Assembly: GCA_025517465.1 (NCBI GenBank) | Contig: JAOPKE010000013.1 | Span: 1-46,741 of the forward strand | Length of the DNA: 46,741 nt | DNA from: Halobacteria archaeon HArc-gm2 | GTDB taxonomy: Archaea > Halobacteriota > Halobacteria > Halobacteriales > Haloarculaceae | Direction: 5' to 3' | Shown here: piece by piece, positions 1 to 10,583 of the stretch | Position numbering within the stretch: the stretch's first letter is position 1 | How the letters are laid out: each line of letters begins with the position of its first letter | Translations under genes and position numbers: made by a program | The notes under the pieces: model-generated | What the model was told of the DNA's origin: nothing | The model's input: the letters and a program-made list of their open reading frames with translations, nothing else | Database searches by the model: none

Positions 1-12
1 ATTGTCCGCTTG

Positions 13-34
13 ACCCGCGCCTGAAGACGCGGGT
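13..34 (+). repeat. Hairpin resembling the right end of an IS200/IS605-type element
   Basis: ACCCGCG (13-19) pairs perfectly with CGCGGGT (28-34) across an 8-base loop. Compact GC hairpins of this kind lie at the 3' end of haloarchaeal TnpB elements and of the guide RNA that overlaps them. A second hairpin at 24906-24936 has the same layout (TGAC before or in the stem, an AAGA loop end). The transposase gene would lie before base 1, so the assignment is inference. An ordinary terminator hairpin is the alternative. Confidence 0.4.
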
Positions 35-612
35 ATGCGCTCGCACTATGTATCATAAACTGAAGCCACTTTCACTCTCTGCCTCGTTTTGGTCTACCAG
101 CGAAGACAGTCCGGTAGAATCCGAGTTCATGTACAGTTTCGGAGTAACGCTTCGGAGTGATATCTGGGTAAAACAGACCGAGCCCGGTCAAACGAACAGA
201 GCGTACCTCGGGGCGTTCCTCTCGAAACTGGCCGATTCCCTTTCGCCAGTGACGGTGAAACGTGAGATATATAGTTCCGATTTCTGGCACGATCTCTCCC
301 TGTATCCTGCTGAGATAGGTACTGTCCCCGACGACCCGGCCGATGAGTACTGATCAGTACTGACAGAAGTTCTGCCGGTTCTTGACACCGTATCTTGTGA
401 CCATCACAGGTGGGGAAATGGATAGTTCCACAGTAATACAGTTATGGATCCGCGAATCGGTCTCCCTGGAGAGTATTCTGGAAGCCGAGTGACGTAGCGA
501 TTTAACCTATGATTTGGGTCATAGCACATGTTCCCTCCGTACTTACACGTTCTATTTCGCCAGGCAAGCTTCGGTTCGCTTTCGACGACCTGGCGGAGAT
601 GATCGAGTGACC
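35..612. other. Gene-poor region with two inverted repeats
   Basis: No convincing gene is seen. A 101-codon open frame (48-353, +) has mixed third positions and no recognisable domain, and the opposite strand is also open there. Two symmetric sites stand out: a perfect 16-base palindrome at 346-361, and CTATGA/TCATAG arms at 507-524 about 90 bases before the first supported gene. Base composition is lower in G+C than the next genes. I read it as accessory DNA beside a mobile-element end. Confidence 0.5.
346..361. repeat. Perfect 16-base palindrome
   Basis: AGTACTGATCAGTACT equals its own reverse complement. It has no spacer, which suits a dimeric DNA-binding protein or a recombination site better than an RNA hairpin. 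No promoter element is clearly placed around it. Confidence 0.45.
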
Positions 613-1305
613 ATGGACGAACCCTACCACATCGGCTTCGTCGCCGACGAGACTCCAGACACACGGGCGCTGTACGAAGCGTGTCTACACGCTGGGTTGA
701 CGACAACTCACGACGGACGGACTGACGTCGTCGCGAAGTACAATATCGGAACTGAACGACACCAGGACCAGGATCCGGAAGCGGTCGTGGCAGCGCTCGA
801 ACGAGCAGATAACGGCTCCCTGTACTGCTGGACTGAATCCGGGATGCGGCTTCGGGTCGGCTTCACGCACGCGACGACCGAACGTGAAGAGCGATGGGGC
901 AGAACTAGTCTCGGCTTCCAGACCAGCGAGATAGATCGGAGCCACCACGACGAGACGGTGGTCGCCGCCCGAATCCAGGAACTCATCGACGTCGTGGAAG
1001 CGTTTGTTCCGATCGTCGATCCCGAATACGTCTGGAGTGCGGTCTACATGGAAGGCGTGGTACCTGAAACTGTCATGCCCGACGGACGCCCGGTTCCGGA
1101 TCACGTCGACGAACTCCCCTGGCTCACCATCATGTCCGAGCGCGTGATCGAGCAGTTCGGCGGTCGGGGTCGCGTGCTCGAAACGCCGGCGTGGCGCGTC
1201 ACGGAGTTCGACTCGGGCCACGTCATGCTCGTGCTGGAAGACCATCCGTACGAACCGACCGACTCACTGGCCGACGACTGTGAAGCACACCTATTGACGG
1301 GGTAA
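613..1305 (+). CDS. Uncharacterised protein, paralogue of the next gene
   Basis: A 230-residue soluble, acidic protein with no signal peptide or membrane segment. I do not recognise a named domain. The ATG at 613 is chosen because the upstream extension to 514 has poor haloarchaeal codon use and crosses the inverted repeat at 507-524. The C-terminal half matches the middle of the following gene: both have a P-x-GRP-(V/I)-x-D-x-V segment, then I-x-S-x-x-V-(I/L)-(E/D)-QF-x-G, then a P-x-W motif, then a hydrophobic strand before P. The two genes are therefore a tandem paralogous pair on the same strand, 211 bases apart. The fold looks alpha/beta, but I have no functional assignment. The coding frame is well supported by codon bias. 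Confidence 0.75.
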   Translation: MDEPYHIGFVADETPDTRALYEACLHAGLTTTHDGRTDVVAKYNIGTERHQDQDPEAVVAALERADNGSLYCWTESGMRLRVGFTHATTEREERWGRTSLGFQTSEIDRSHHDETVVAARIQELIDVVEAFVPIVDPEYVWSAVYMEGVVPETVMPDGRPVPDHVDELPWLTIMSERVIEQFGGRGRVLETPAWRVTEFDSGHVMLVLEDHPYEPTDSLADDCEAHLLTG

Positions 1306-1516
1306 GAGACCCGTTCTCCCAGCTGTATCGATCATCGGTGGGTCAGATGCATCGAACCGCGTCGGACCCAATTCGGTGTGCGGAACTCGTCGCGGTGCCC
1401 GAGAACGCCGTTGCATTCGGGATCGAGATCCGTGCACGACGAGCGGGTCACGGATTGCCAGCAAAGCCCGGATTCGACGGGAGAGTTTACAACGTCCGGG
1501 GACCTGGCGAGGTAGT

Positions 1517-2707
1517 ATGTCGGACGGGACCGCTATCGCCGCGTTCTACGAACTCGACCAGGCCGCCGACGTCGTGGATTCGGTTATCGACGCCTGTTCG
1601 GCAACGGGCTTCGACGTCGATTCCCTCGTAGCGAAGGACTGGTACGAGACGCAACTGGAGTCAGTGATCGTCCCCCACGACCAGTGGTCCATCAATCTGG
1701 AGGTGAACCACAGCGACGAGCGTGGGCCCGACGAACTAGCCGTCAGTCTCGGCCTCGGTTCGAAGATCTATCCGTCGTCGCTGGACGACGCGGCGGGGTA
1801 CCAGCGGGAGATGGACGCCCTCTTCGAGTTGATCTGTCGGCTCGCAGCGAGTGTCGCCGCGGGGTACGTGGCGCTGTTCGATTCGGAGAGGCGGGCCATG
1901 GGAGTCGTGCCGACGGGTCGCCCGATCGGGGACGCAGTCGAGCGGCCGCCGATCGTGGGGATCTACTCGGCGGACGTCCTCGACCAGTTCGACGGGTTGG
2001 ACGGGCTGTACGACTCGCCACCGTGGTACACGGCGACGCTTCCAACCGGACAGACCGTCGTCGTCGAGTCGGAGACTCCCTGGGTCGACGGCGGGTGGCG
2101 GCCCCCGACCGAAGCCGAGTACCTGCAAGGCGCCGCCTTCGGGGACGGGAGAACCAGTGACGACGTGGACACCGCAGAAGCGCGCGGCCTGGCCGACCCG
2201 TTTGCAGCGCTCGACCGGGGCGAGTACGGTGCCGACGTGTGCGTCCACCGCGACGACATCTCACGGGCGTTTCCCAACGAGGACTTGCACCTCGTACGGG
2301 TTCGCATCGACGAGAACGGTGACCTCCGCCGACTCGACGGTGACGCCTTCGTCCGGAACGTCGTCGACGACCCGGGCGACGACGCCGCGTTCGTCAAGCG
2401 GATGCTCGCTGACGTTCCGGCTGACGCAACCGGAGGTGACACCATGGTTTCGGCGCTGCTTCACGAATCCGTCCCGACCGAATTCGTCCGCCTGGAGGAC
2501 CCGGACGACGAGAACGTCGTATCGAGAGTCATGGATCTCGACGTCGACGCCAGCAAGTTCGAGTTGCTCGTCAGCCTCGGTCGTGTCGCGCAACAAGACG
2601 ACTTCACCGGTGAGGATCTCGCATCGATCGAGGGAGCGCTCGAGACACTCCAGCAACTCGAAGACACCGAGGCCGTCGAGCGGTACGTCCGCGAGAACTT
2701 CCTTTGA
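1517..2707 (+). CDS. Uncharacterised two-part protein, paralogue of the preceding gene
   Basis: A 396-residue acidic, cytosolic protein. The start at ATG 1517 begins a clean acidic N-terminus, while the longer reading from 1376 adds an Arg-rich stretch typical of out-of-frame DNA. Residues 1-200 align with the 230-residue neighbour upstream, including the GRP, QF-x-G and P-x-W positions. Residues 215-396 are an extra domain absent from the neighbour: it contains an ACVH-like strand region, many Asp/Glu residues and a helical end (LETLQQLEDTEAVERYV). The pair looks like a lineage-restricted family with one short and one extended member. No catalytic motif is visible and I do not assign a function. 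Confidence 0.8.
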   Translation: MSDGTAIAAFYELDQAADVVDSVIDACSATGFDVDSLVAKDWYETQLESVIVPHDQWSINLEVNHSDERGPDELAVSLGLGSKIYPSSLDDAAGYQREMDALFELICRLAASVAAGYVALFDSERRAMGVVPTGRPIGDAVERPPIVGIYSADVLDQFDGLDGLYDSPPWYTATLPTGQTVVVESETPWVDGGWRPPTEAEYLQGAAFGDGRTSDDVDTAEARGLADPFAALDRGEYGADVCVHRDDISRAFPNEDLHLVRVRIDENGDLRRLDGDAFVRNVVDDPGDDAAFVKRMLADVPADATGGDTMVSALLHESVPTEFVRLEDPDDENVVSRVMDLDVDASKFELLVSLGRVAQQDDFTGEDLASIEGALETLQQLEDTEAVERYVRENFL

Positions 2708-2864
2708 ATCGAGCGACCCGATCCCAGACCCTCGTGTCGTATCGGGCGGCATCGCCGGCGTCGGTACAGTGCGAGTGACGGTAGCGACGACGCCGTCGAC
2801 GTCACCAGTCGATGGGCCTGTCCGGGCGACGTCGACCGGTTAGTCGTCCGCTCTGCGTCCTCTC

Positions 2865-5471
<2,607 letters not shown>

Positions 5472-5557
5472 TGTGTAGTTGTACGGGACCCTCGTTTACC
5501 CCCTTTACTCACACGCGTCCAAAGTCCAGTCACTTACAGAATTTCGAATCCAAAGTG

Positions 5558-6142
5558 CTACGCGCCTTCTTCGAGGCGTTCGTAGCGGTCCTCGAACCGG
5601 CCCTGGCACGAGGGGCAACAGAAGTGGTACACCTGGTCGTCGATACGCGTCGAGGAGCCCTCGCTGTCGACGGTGTTGCCGCACTCGGCGCAGGTGAGCG
5701 CGAACTCGGCACCGTCGAGCGACGGGTGCCAGGAGACGTCGTCCATCAGCGTCACCGCGTAGTCGGCGCCGGCGTCACCGAGCAGGCCGTCGACCCACTG
5801 GCGGACCTTCTCGACCTGTGCGCGGGCGTAGAACCACACCTCGCCGTCGGCGGTGACGAACACGTGCTCGACGGCGTCGGCCTCGCCGACTCGCTCGCGC
5901 AGCGCGTCGACGTCGGCCGCGCCGCGGACCTGGACGAACACCGGGACGCCGGCGCGTAGCTGTGACCGGTCGACGTCGACGGTGAACCCGTTGACGACGC
6001 CGGCCTCCTGGAGCCGCGTGACCCGGTCAGAGACCGCCGGCCCCGACAGACCGACCGCGTCGCCGATGTCGCTGAACGGCCGTCGGGCGTCCTCGGCGAG
6101 GTACCGTAGAATCTCCACGTCCGTCTCGTCGAACTCTCGCAT
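5558..6142 (-). CDS. Lrp/AsnC-type regulator with C-terminal TRASH metal domain
   Basis: A 194-residue regulator. Residues 1-60 form an AsnC-type winged helix (EFDETDVEILRYLAED, then AVGLSGPAVSDRVTRL). Residues 65-140 resemble a ligand-binding ferredoxin-like domain of the Lrp class. Residues 150-188 are a TRASH domain with CAECG and FCCPSC, a cysteine-rich metal site of the kind seen in archaeal copper regulators. It is transcribed in the same direction as copA, 86 bases upstream of it, and divergently from the copper chaperone gene. By context and family it senses copper and controls the copA and copZ promoters. A TATA box 25-31 bases before the start suggests a leaderless mRNA. Direct activation versus repression cannot be told from sequence. 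Confidence 0.9.
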   Translation of the reverse strand: MREFDETDVEILRYLAEDARRPFSDIGDAVGLSGPAVSDRVTRLQEAGVVNGFTVDVDRSQLRAGVPVFVQVRGAADVDALRERVGEADAVEHVFVTADGEVWFYARAQVEKVRQWVDGLLGDAGADYAVTLMDDVSWHPSLDGAEFALTCAECGNTVDSEGSSTRIDDQVYHFCCPSCQGRFEDRYERLEEGA

Positions 6143-6166
6143 ACACGGCGTTCGGGCCCGCGCGCC

Positions 6167-6173
6167 AATATAT
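6167..6173 (-). promoter_or_regulatory. TATA box of the TRASH-domain regulator
   Basis: The A/T-only stretch AATATAT is centred 28 bases upstream of the start codon on the minus strand, the usual spacing for a leaderless haloarchaeal gene. It sits in the 129-base region shared with the divergent copper chaperone gene. Confidence 0.6.
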
Positions 6174-6271
6174 CGTCCGGTGGGAGTTCAGTTTCGAAAG
6201 AGATCGTCTCCGATCGCTTCGGAATCGAAGGAGAAACCCACATAGCCGGGGCGTGCCTACGAGACAGTGTC

Positions 6272-6469
6272 ATGAGCGAAACCATCACCGTCGAAGGGAT
6301 GTCCTGCGAACACTGCGAGCAGACCGTCGAGGAGGCGCTCGAGGGCGTCGACGGCGTGACCGACGTCTCCGTCGACCGCGAGGCCGAGACGGCGACGGTC
6401 GAGGGCGACGCCGACACGGGGTCGCTCGTCGCGGCCGTCGACGACGCCGGCTACGAAGCGTCGGCGTAG
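6272..6469 (+). CDS. copZ: CopZ-like copper chaperone (HMA domain)
   Basis: A 65-residue single heavy-metal-associated domain with the Cu(I)-binding motif GMSCEHC at residues 9-15 and the beta-alpha-beta-beta-alpha-beta pattern that ends in DDAGYEA. It matches the usual length of free-standing CopZ proteins. It binds cytosolic Cu(I) and hands it to the CopA ATPase encoded nearby. It is transcribed divergently from the TRASH regulator and ends four bases before the convergent dehydrogenase-like gene. Substrate is inferred from the family and the copA neighbour. Confidence 0.9.
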   Translation: MSETITVEGMSCEHCEQTVEEALEGVDGVTDVSVDREAETATVEGDADTGSLVAAVDDAGYEASA

Positions 6470-6473
6470 GTTT

Positions 6474-7553
6474 CTAGACGGCTTCGATGCGGACGCGTTC
6501 TTCCGTCTCTTCGCGCCGGACGCCGTCGAAGGCGTAGACGAACTCGGGACCGAACGCCGAGGCCGGCGTCTGGAAGCCCGGCTCGACGGCGCCCTGGAGC
6601 GCCCGCCCGGCAGCCTCGACGGCGGTCGCCGCGGTCACGTCGTAGGTGTCGGGCGTCCGGAGGCGCGCCGAGACCTGGCGGCCGTCTTCGTCGATAACTT
6701 CCCCGTAGATACGGCTCTCGCTCCGGGCGCGCTCGGTCGCCGACGGCCCCGAAATGGCGACGTCGGCCAGTCGTTTCAGCACGCTGCGGACCGGCTTCGT
6801 CCCCAGCAGCGGCGCGAGGCGGCGGGTCCGCTCCAGCACGTCGGCGGCGTAGGACGGGACCGCGGCGTACGTCTCGATGTTGGGGATGCCCGTCGTGTAG
6901 TAGGCCGTCGAGACGTCGCCCCACGGCACCGTGACGGCAGTCTCCGGCCCGGAACCGAAGTCGAACTCCCTGGTCTTCCAGGCCATCGGGACGTCCCGGA
7001 GCCGGCCCTGCTGGCGGACCACGCCGGGGCGTTTCAGCCCGTCGATCATCGACTTGACCGTCCCCGGCGAGAACGTGCCGAGGCCGTCGATGGCGAGGGT
7101 CAGGTGGGTCGCCTCGAGGTCCTCGTCGTGGAGCTGGGCGGCGAGACAGTCCGTCGCGACGACGTCGAACCCCACCCCGGGCAGCGCCGTGATCTCGGCC
7201 GCCGAGGCCTCGGCGTCCCGCTCGGCGATGGACTCGAGGACGTCCACGTTGCCCGCGATGTCGAGGTAGTCCGTCCCGGCGTCGAGACAGGCCGAGAGCA
7301 GCGGCGTCGCCGTCGCCGAGAACGGGCCGGCGCAGTTCAGCACGACGTCGGCGTCGTCGACCTGTCGCTCGACGACCGGCGGGTGTTCGAGGCTGAACAC
7401 CGCGTGGGCCAGCCCGAGATCGGTCGCCAGCCGCTCGACCGGTTCCGCCCGTCGCCCGGCCAGGACGGGTTCGAGCCCCTGTCTGACCGCGTGGCGAGCG
7501 ATCAGCCGACCCGCGTAGCCGTAGGCGCCGTAGATGAGCAAGTCGTCCGTCAT
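6474..7553 (-). CDS. Saccharopine-dehydrogenase-like NAD(P)-binding oxidoreductase
   Basis: A 359-residue protein of the saccharopine dehydrogenase / trans-acting enoyl reductase superfamily. The N-terminus has a Rossmann fold with the glycine-rich GAYGYAGRLIA (residues 8-18), followed by LAGRR (about 31-35) and VVLNCAGPF (about 75-83), which line the cofactor site. A conserved DYLDIAG and LPGVGFDVVATDC segment follows. The C-terminal half is alpha/beta with no export signal. In other organisms relatives reduce polyketide or lipid precursors, but the substrate here is unknown. The gene is convergent with the copper chaperone gene (4 bases apart) and has its own upstream region shared with a divergent lipoprotein gene. 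It does not appear to be part of the copper response. Confidence 0.85.
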   Translation of the reverse strand: MTDDLLIYGAYGYAGRLIARHAVRQGLEPVLAGRRAEPVERLATDLGLAHAVFSLEHPPVVERQVDDADVVLNCAGPFSATATPLLSACLDAGTDYLDIAGNVDVLESIAERDAEASAAEITALPGVGFDVVATDCLAAQLHDEDLEATHLTLAIDGLGTFSPGTVKSMIDGLKRPGVVRQQGRLRDVPMAWKTREFDFGSGPETAVTVPWGDVSTAYYTTGIPNIETYAAVPSYAADVLERTRRLAPLLGTKPVRSVLKRLADVAISGPSATERARSESRIYGEVIDEDGRQVSARLRTPDTYDVTAATAVEAAGRALQGAVEPGFQTPASAFGPEFVYAFDGVRREETEERVRIEAV

Positions 7554-7706
7554 ACGAGACTAGTCCGGGTGGTACCGTCCTAAACGGCGAGCCTGTATCT
7601 GCAGGCCGTTCTTGGTACGATGAACCGGCAGCAAGCGGCGATCCGTCGGTGAAATCGTCGTCGAACCGACGTGAAAGCATTTACCGCTGTCGTGCGCCCG
7701 ACCGGT

Positions 7707-9251
7707 ATGCGCAGACGAGCCCTCCTGGCAGCAGCGGGCGCGTCCCTGGGCGCGGGCTGTACGGCCCTCGTCCCGGGCGACGCCGAACAGTCGACCGTGA
7801 CTGGGACCGACGATCCGGGGAACGATACCGCGACCGACGAGCCGACGACGACGCCCGACGACGAGCGCGACGTCCCACCGACCGACGCGCGGCAGGTGGT
7901 CGAACTCGAAACCGGGCCGCGGACCCTCGCGGTCGTCGGCACCGGTCGCGACGGCGGCCCGGTCGTTCACCACGGCCCCGACGACGGTGGCCTCCGGGTC
8001 GGCTTCGTCGAGGCAGCGACGGCCGACGGACCGGCGGTGCTCGAGGCGACGCTGCTGAACACCGCCGACTGGGAGAACACGTTCCGGCTGCGGGAGTTCC
8101 CGCCCTTCGGCGACATTTCGCACACCCGGTTGCGCCGCCGGGGGTTCGAGCGGCGCTTCGAGGAACCCGTGCCCGACGACGCGGAGGCCGGCCTCTACCT
8201 CGCGCCGACCGCGAATCACGATCTCGTCGACGACGTGGTCGAGCCGCGCCGGGGTCCGGAGGGGTACTGGCAGACGCCGGACGTCCCGCCGGAACTCCCG
8301 ACGACGGTGACGCTCGACCCGGGTGAGTACGTCACCGGCGAGTACTACGTGCTCGGTCACTGGGACAGGGCCGGATTCCCGACGGGCACCTACGCCTTCG
8401 GCGGGCGCGAATCGGGGCTGGTCCTGTCGGCGTGGGACGCGACGGCGTCGGGCCCGACGGGAGAGGCCCAGGTTTCGGCGTCGCTCCCCTCGCTATACGA
8501 CGACGACACCGCCTGGTTCCACGAGGCCGACGCCTCGACACGAGTGTACCTGGAACCGACTCGCGAGCGAGTCACGGCGCCGGGCCGGCTCTCTCTCCGC
8601 CTGGTGAACCGGACGCACCACTCCATCGGCGGGAACCCCTACGAGTGGGGGCTGTACAAGCTCGCCGAGGGGTCCTGGCACCGGATCGCGCCCTGGATGA
8701 TGCCCATGCCCGCGAGCAGCGTCTCGCCGGGCGACGCCTACGGCTACACCCTGGCGCTGTTCCACGGCGACGGGTTCGAAGTCGACGACCAGGCCGCGGA
8801 CCTGGCCCGCAGCGTCGGACGCCTCGGCGGCGGTCGCTACGCCGTCGCCGGCGGATTCAGCGAGGACGATCGGCGCCCCCCGGTGGCCGCGTTCGACCTC
8901 GACGCACCGACGGTCCCGCTGTCGGTGGCCGACGCCGCCACGCAGTCCGAGGACGGCGGAGACGTCTTCGTCACGTTCCCGTCCTGGGGCGACGACGATC
9001 ATCCGCCCGACGCCACGCTGACGGTTCGCCCCGTCGAGGACGACGCCGACGAGACGCTGATCCGGGAGGTGATCGCGCGTGACCGCTTCGTCGCGCTGGA
9101 GACGGCGCTGGCGGCCATCGGCGACCGGGAGCGCATCGTCGTCCGCGCCGACGACCACGCCGTCGAGAACGTCACGGGCTACGACTCGACCCGTCGCGTC
9201 TTCGACTTCGAGGGGACGACCTACGCGGCCGAGGCGAACCTCGACCCCTGA
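7707..9251 (+). CDS. Tat-type lipoprotein of unknown function
   Basis: A 514-residue exported protein. ATG 7707 gives a standard export start: MRRRALLAAAGASLGAGC, with twin arginines, a hydrophobic stretch and the lipobox LGAGC with the acceptor Cys at residue 18. Starting at 7671 would bury the signal. A Thr/Asp-rich linker follows (about residues 27-60), then a large beta-rich region. The phrase YEWGLYKL-x-EGSWHRIAPW near residue 310 resembles bacterial immunoglobulin-like modules with W-x-x-I-x-P that occur in surface lipoproteins. No catalytic motif is evident. It would be anchored to the outside of the membrane by lipid. It is followed 98 bases later by a second lipoprotein gene on the same strand. 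Confidence 0.8.
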   Translation: MRRRALLAAAGASLGAGCTALVPGDAEQSTVTGTDDPGNDTATDEPTTTPDDERDVPPTDARQVVELETGPRTLAVVGTGRDGGPVVHHGPDDGGLRVGFVEAATADGPAVLEATLLNTADWENTFRLREFPPFGDISHTRLRRRGFERRFEEPVPDDAEAGLYLAPTANHDLVDDVVEPRRGPEGYWQTPDVPPELPTTVTLDPGEYVTGEYYVLGHWDRAGFPTGTYAFGGRESGLVLSAWDATASGPTGEAQVSASLPSLYDDDTAWFHEADASTRVYLEPTRERVTAPGRLSLRLVNRTHHSIGGNPYEWGLYKLAEGSWHRIAPWMMPMPASSVSPGDAYGYTLALFHGDGFEVDDQAADLARSVGRLGGGRYAVAGGFSEDDRRPPVAAFDLDAPTVPLSVADAATQSEDGGDVFVTFPSWGDDDHPPDATLTVRPVEDDADETLIREVIARDRFVALETALAAIGDRERIVVRADDHAVENVTGYDSTRRVFDFEGTTYAAEANLDP

Positions 9252-9349
9252 CCGTTCCGGCTGTCCCGGCGGTCGGGCTTCCACTGTCCTGTCAGTACAG
9301 GCAGCACAACGGCCACAAGAGATACCCATCCCTCTGCGAACGACAGTGT

Positions 9350-10504
9350 ATGCGAGTTACGACGTTGCGGACGGTGGCGGTCGTCGCCGTCGTCGTCCTC
9401 GCCGGGTGCTCCGGCGTCGTGAGCCAGGGCGACCAGGCGACCCCCGCAACCACGTCGACCGCCGACGCATCGACCGCGAACCAGGGCTACTCGGTCTCAG
9501 TCGTCTCACAGACGAGCGGGTCCGACGACGGCGTCCACTTCTACGTCAGCGACGAGGAGAACGCCATCGACGACTTCGCCCACCTGAACGTGACAATCTC
9601 CCGCGTCGGGTTCCAGCGAGCCGCCGACGGCGACAACGAGAGCGAGGGCGGGTGGGTCGAGCGCGACGTGGACAACCGCTCGGTCGACCTGACCCGGCTC
9701 ACGGGCGCCAACGCGACGCGGCTCACCACCGTCGACGCCCCGAACGGGAGCTACGACACGGTGTTCGCCTACGTCAGCGACGTCAACGGGACGCTGACCG
9801 ACGGTGAGTCGGTCCGGGTCAAACTGCCCAGCGAGAAACTGCAGATCCACAAGCCCTTCACCGTCGGCGACGGCGAGTCGGTCGACTTCGTCTTCGACAT
9901 CGCAGTGCACGAGGCGGGCGGTAGCGGGAAGTACATCCTCAAGCCCGTCGTGGGCCAGTCCGGCACCGACGTCCCGATGGAGTCAGTCGACGAGGACGAC
10001 GACGATGACGAACGGGAGGGCGTCCTCGACGTGGACTTCGTCGAGAACGTCACCCGCGGCGCCAACGCGACGCTCGAAGTGACGCGGAACGGGTCCGCCG
10101 TCGAGAACGCGACGGTGACCGTCGACGACGAACGGGTCGGGACCACCGACGCCGACGGTCGGATCACGGTCACCGTCCCCGACGCCGAGGAGGTCGAGAT
10201 CTCCGTCGAAGCCGACGACGCCGAGACGGAACTCGAACTCGACTTCGAGCGGGAGGCCGACGATGACGACGACAGCGACGAGGAGAGTGCTGAGGGCGAG
10301 GAGAGCGACGGCGACGACGACAGCGACGACGCGGACGAGGAAGAGGATAGCGACGACGAAGCGACGGACGACGGTGACGATGCAGAAGACAGCGACGACG
10401 AAGACACCGAAGCCGAAACGGAAGACGAGGACGGCGAAGGCGGTGACGACGAAGACACCGAAGACGACGACGCAACTGAAACGACCACGGCGACCGACAG
10501 CTAG
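9350..10504 (+). CDS. DUF4382-type lipoprotein with very acidic C-terminal tail
   Basis: A 384-residue secreted lipoprotein. The N-terminus has a hydrophobic signal and the lipobox LAGC at about residues 16-19. A short Thr/Ala linker leads to a DUF4382-like domain (about 45-210) with VHFYVSDEENAIDDF and the terminal FVFDIAVHEAGGSGKYILKP pattern. Residues about 225-300 look like a carboxypeptidase-regulatory-like beta-sandwich (NATVTVDDERVGTTDADG). From about residue 302 to the end the chain is almost only Asp, Glu, Ser, Thr and Gly. The function of DUF4382 proteins is not known; they are exported. The tail may be a cation-binding or wall-spanning spacer, which is inference. Confidence 0.85.
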   Translation: MRVTTLRTVAVVAVVVLAGCSGVVSQGDQATPATTSTADASTANQGYSVSVVSQTSGSDDGVHFYVSDEENAIDDFAHLNVTISRVGFQRAADGDNESEGGWVERDVDNRSVDLTRLTGANATRLTTVDAPNGSYDTVFAYVSDVNGTLTDGESVRVKLPSEKLQIHKPFTVGDGESVDFVFDIAVHEAGGSGKYILKPVVGQSGTDVPMESVDEDDDDDEREGVLDVDFVENVTRGANATLEVTRNGSAVENATVTVDDERVGTTDADGRITVTVPDAEEVEISVEADDAETELELDFEREADDDDDSDEESAEGEESDGDDDSDDADEEEDSDDEATDDGDDAEDSDDEDTEAETEDEDGEGGDDEDTEDDDATETTTATDS

Positions 10505-10547
10505 CGGTCCCTCTCCAGGCTGACGCCCTCCGTTCCTGTCAGCGACG

Positions 10548-10554
10548 TTTTAAC
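10548..10554 (+). promoter_or_regulatory. TATA-like element of the antiporter gene
   Basis: TTTTAAC lies about 33 bases before the antiporter start codon, directly after the end of the lipoprotein gene, so the antiporter probably has its own promoter. Confidence 0.4.
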
Positions 10555-10583
10555 TTCCCAGTCCTCGTAGATTCACGCACGGA

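Noticed and set aside
48-353. 101-codon open frame on the plus strand
   Set aside because: Mixed third codon positions, no domain, and the opposite strand is equally open; kept only as a note in the region entry.
6474-7553. Saccharopine dehydrogenase of lysine metabolism
   Set aside because: Only the cofactor-binding fold matches; no lysine-pathway neighbours and no substrate motif.
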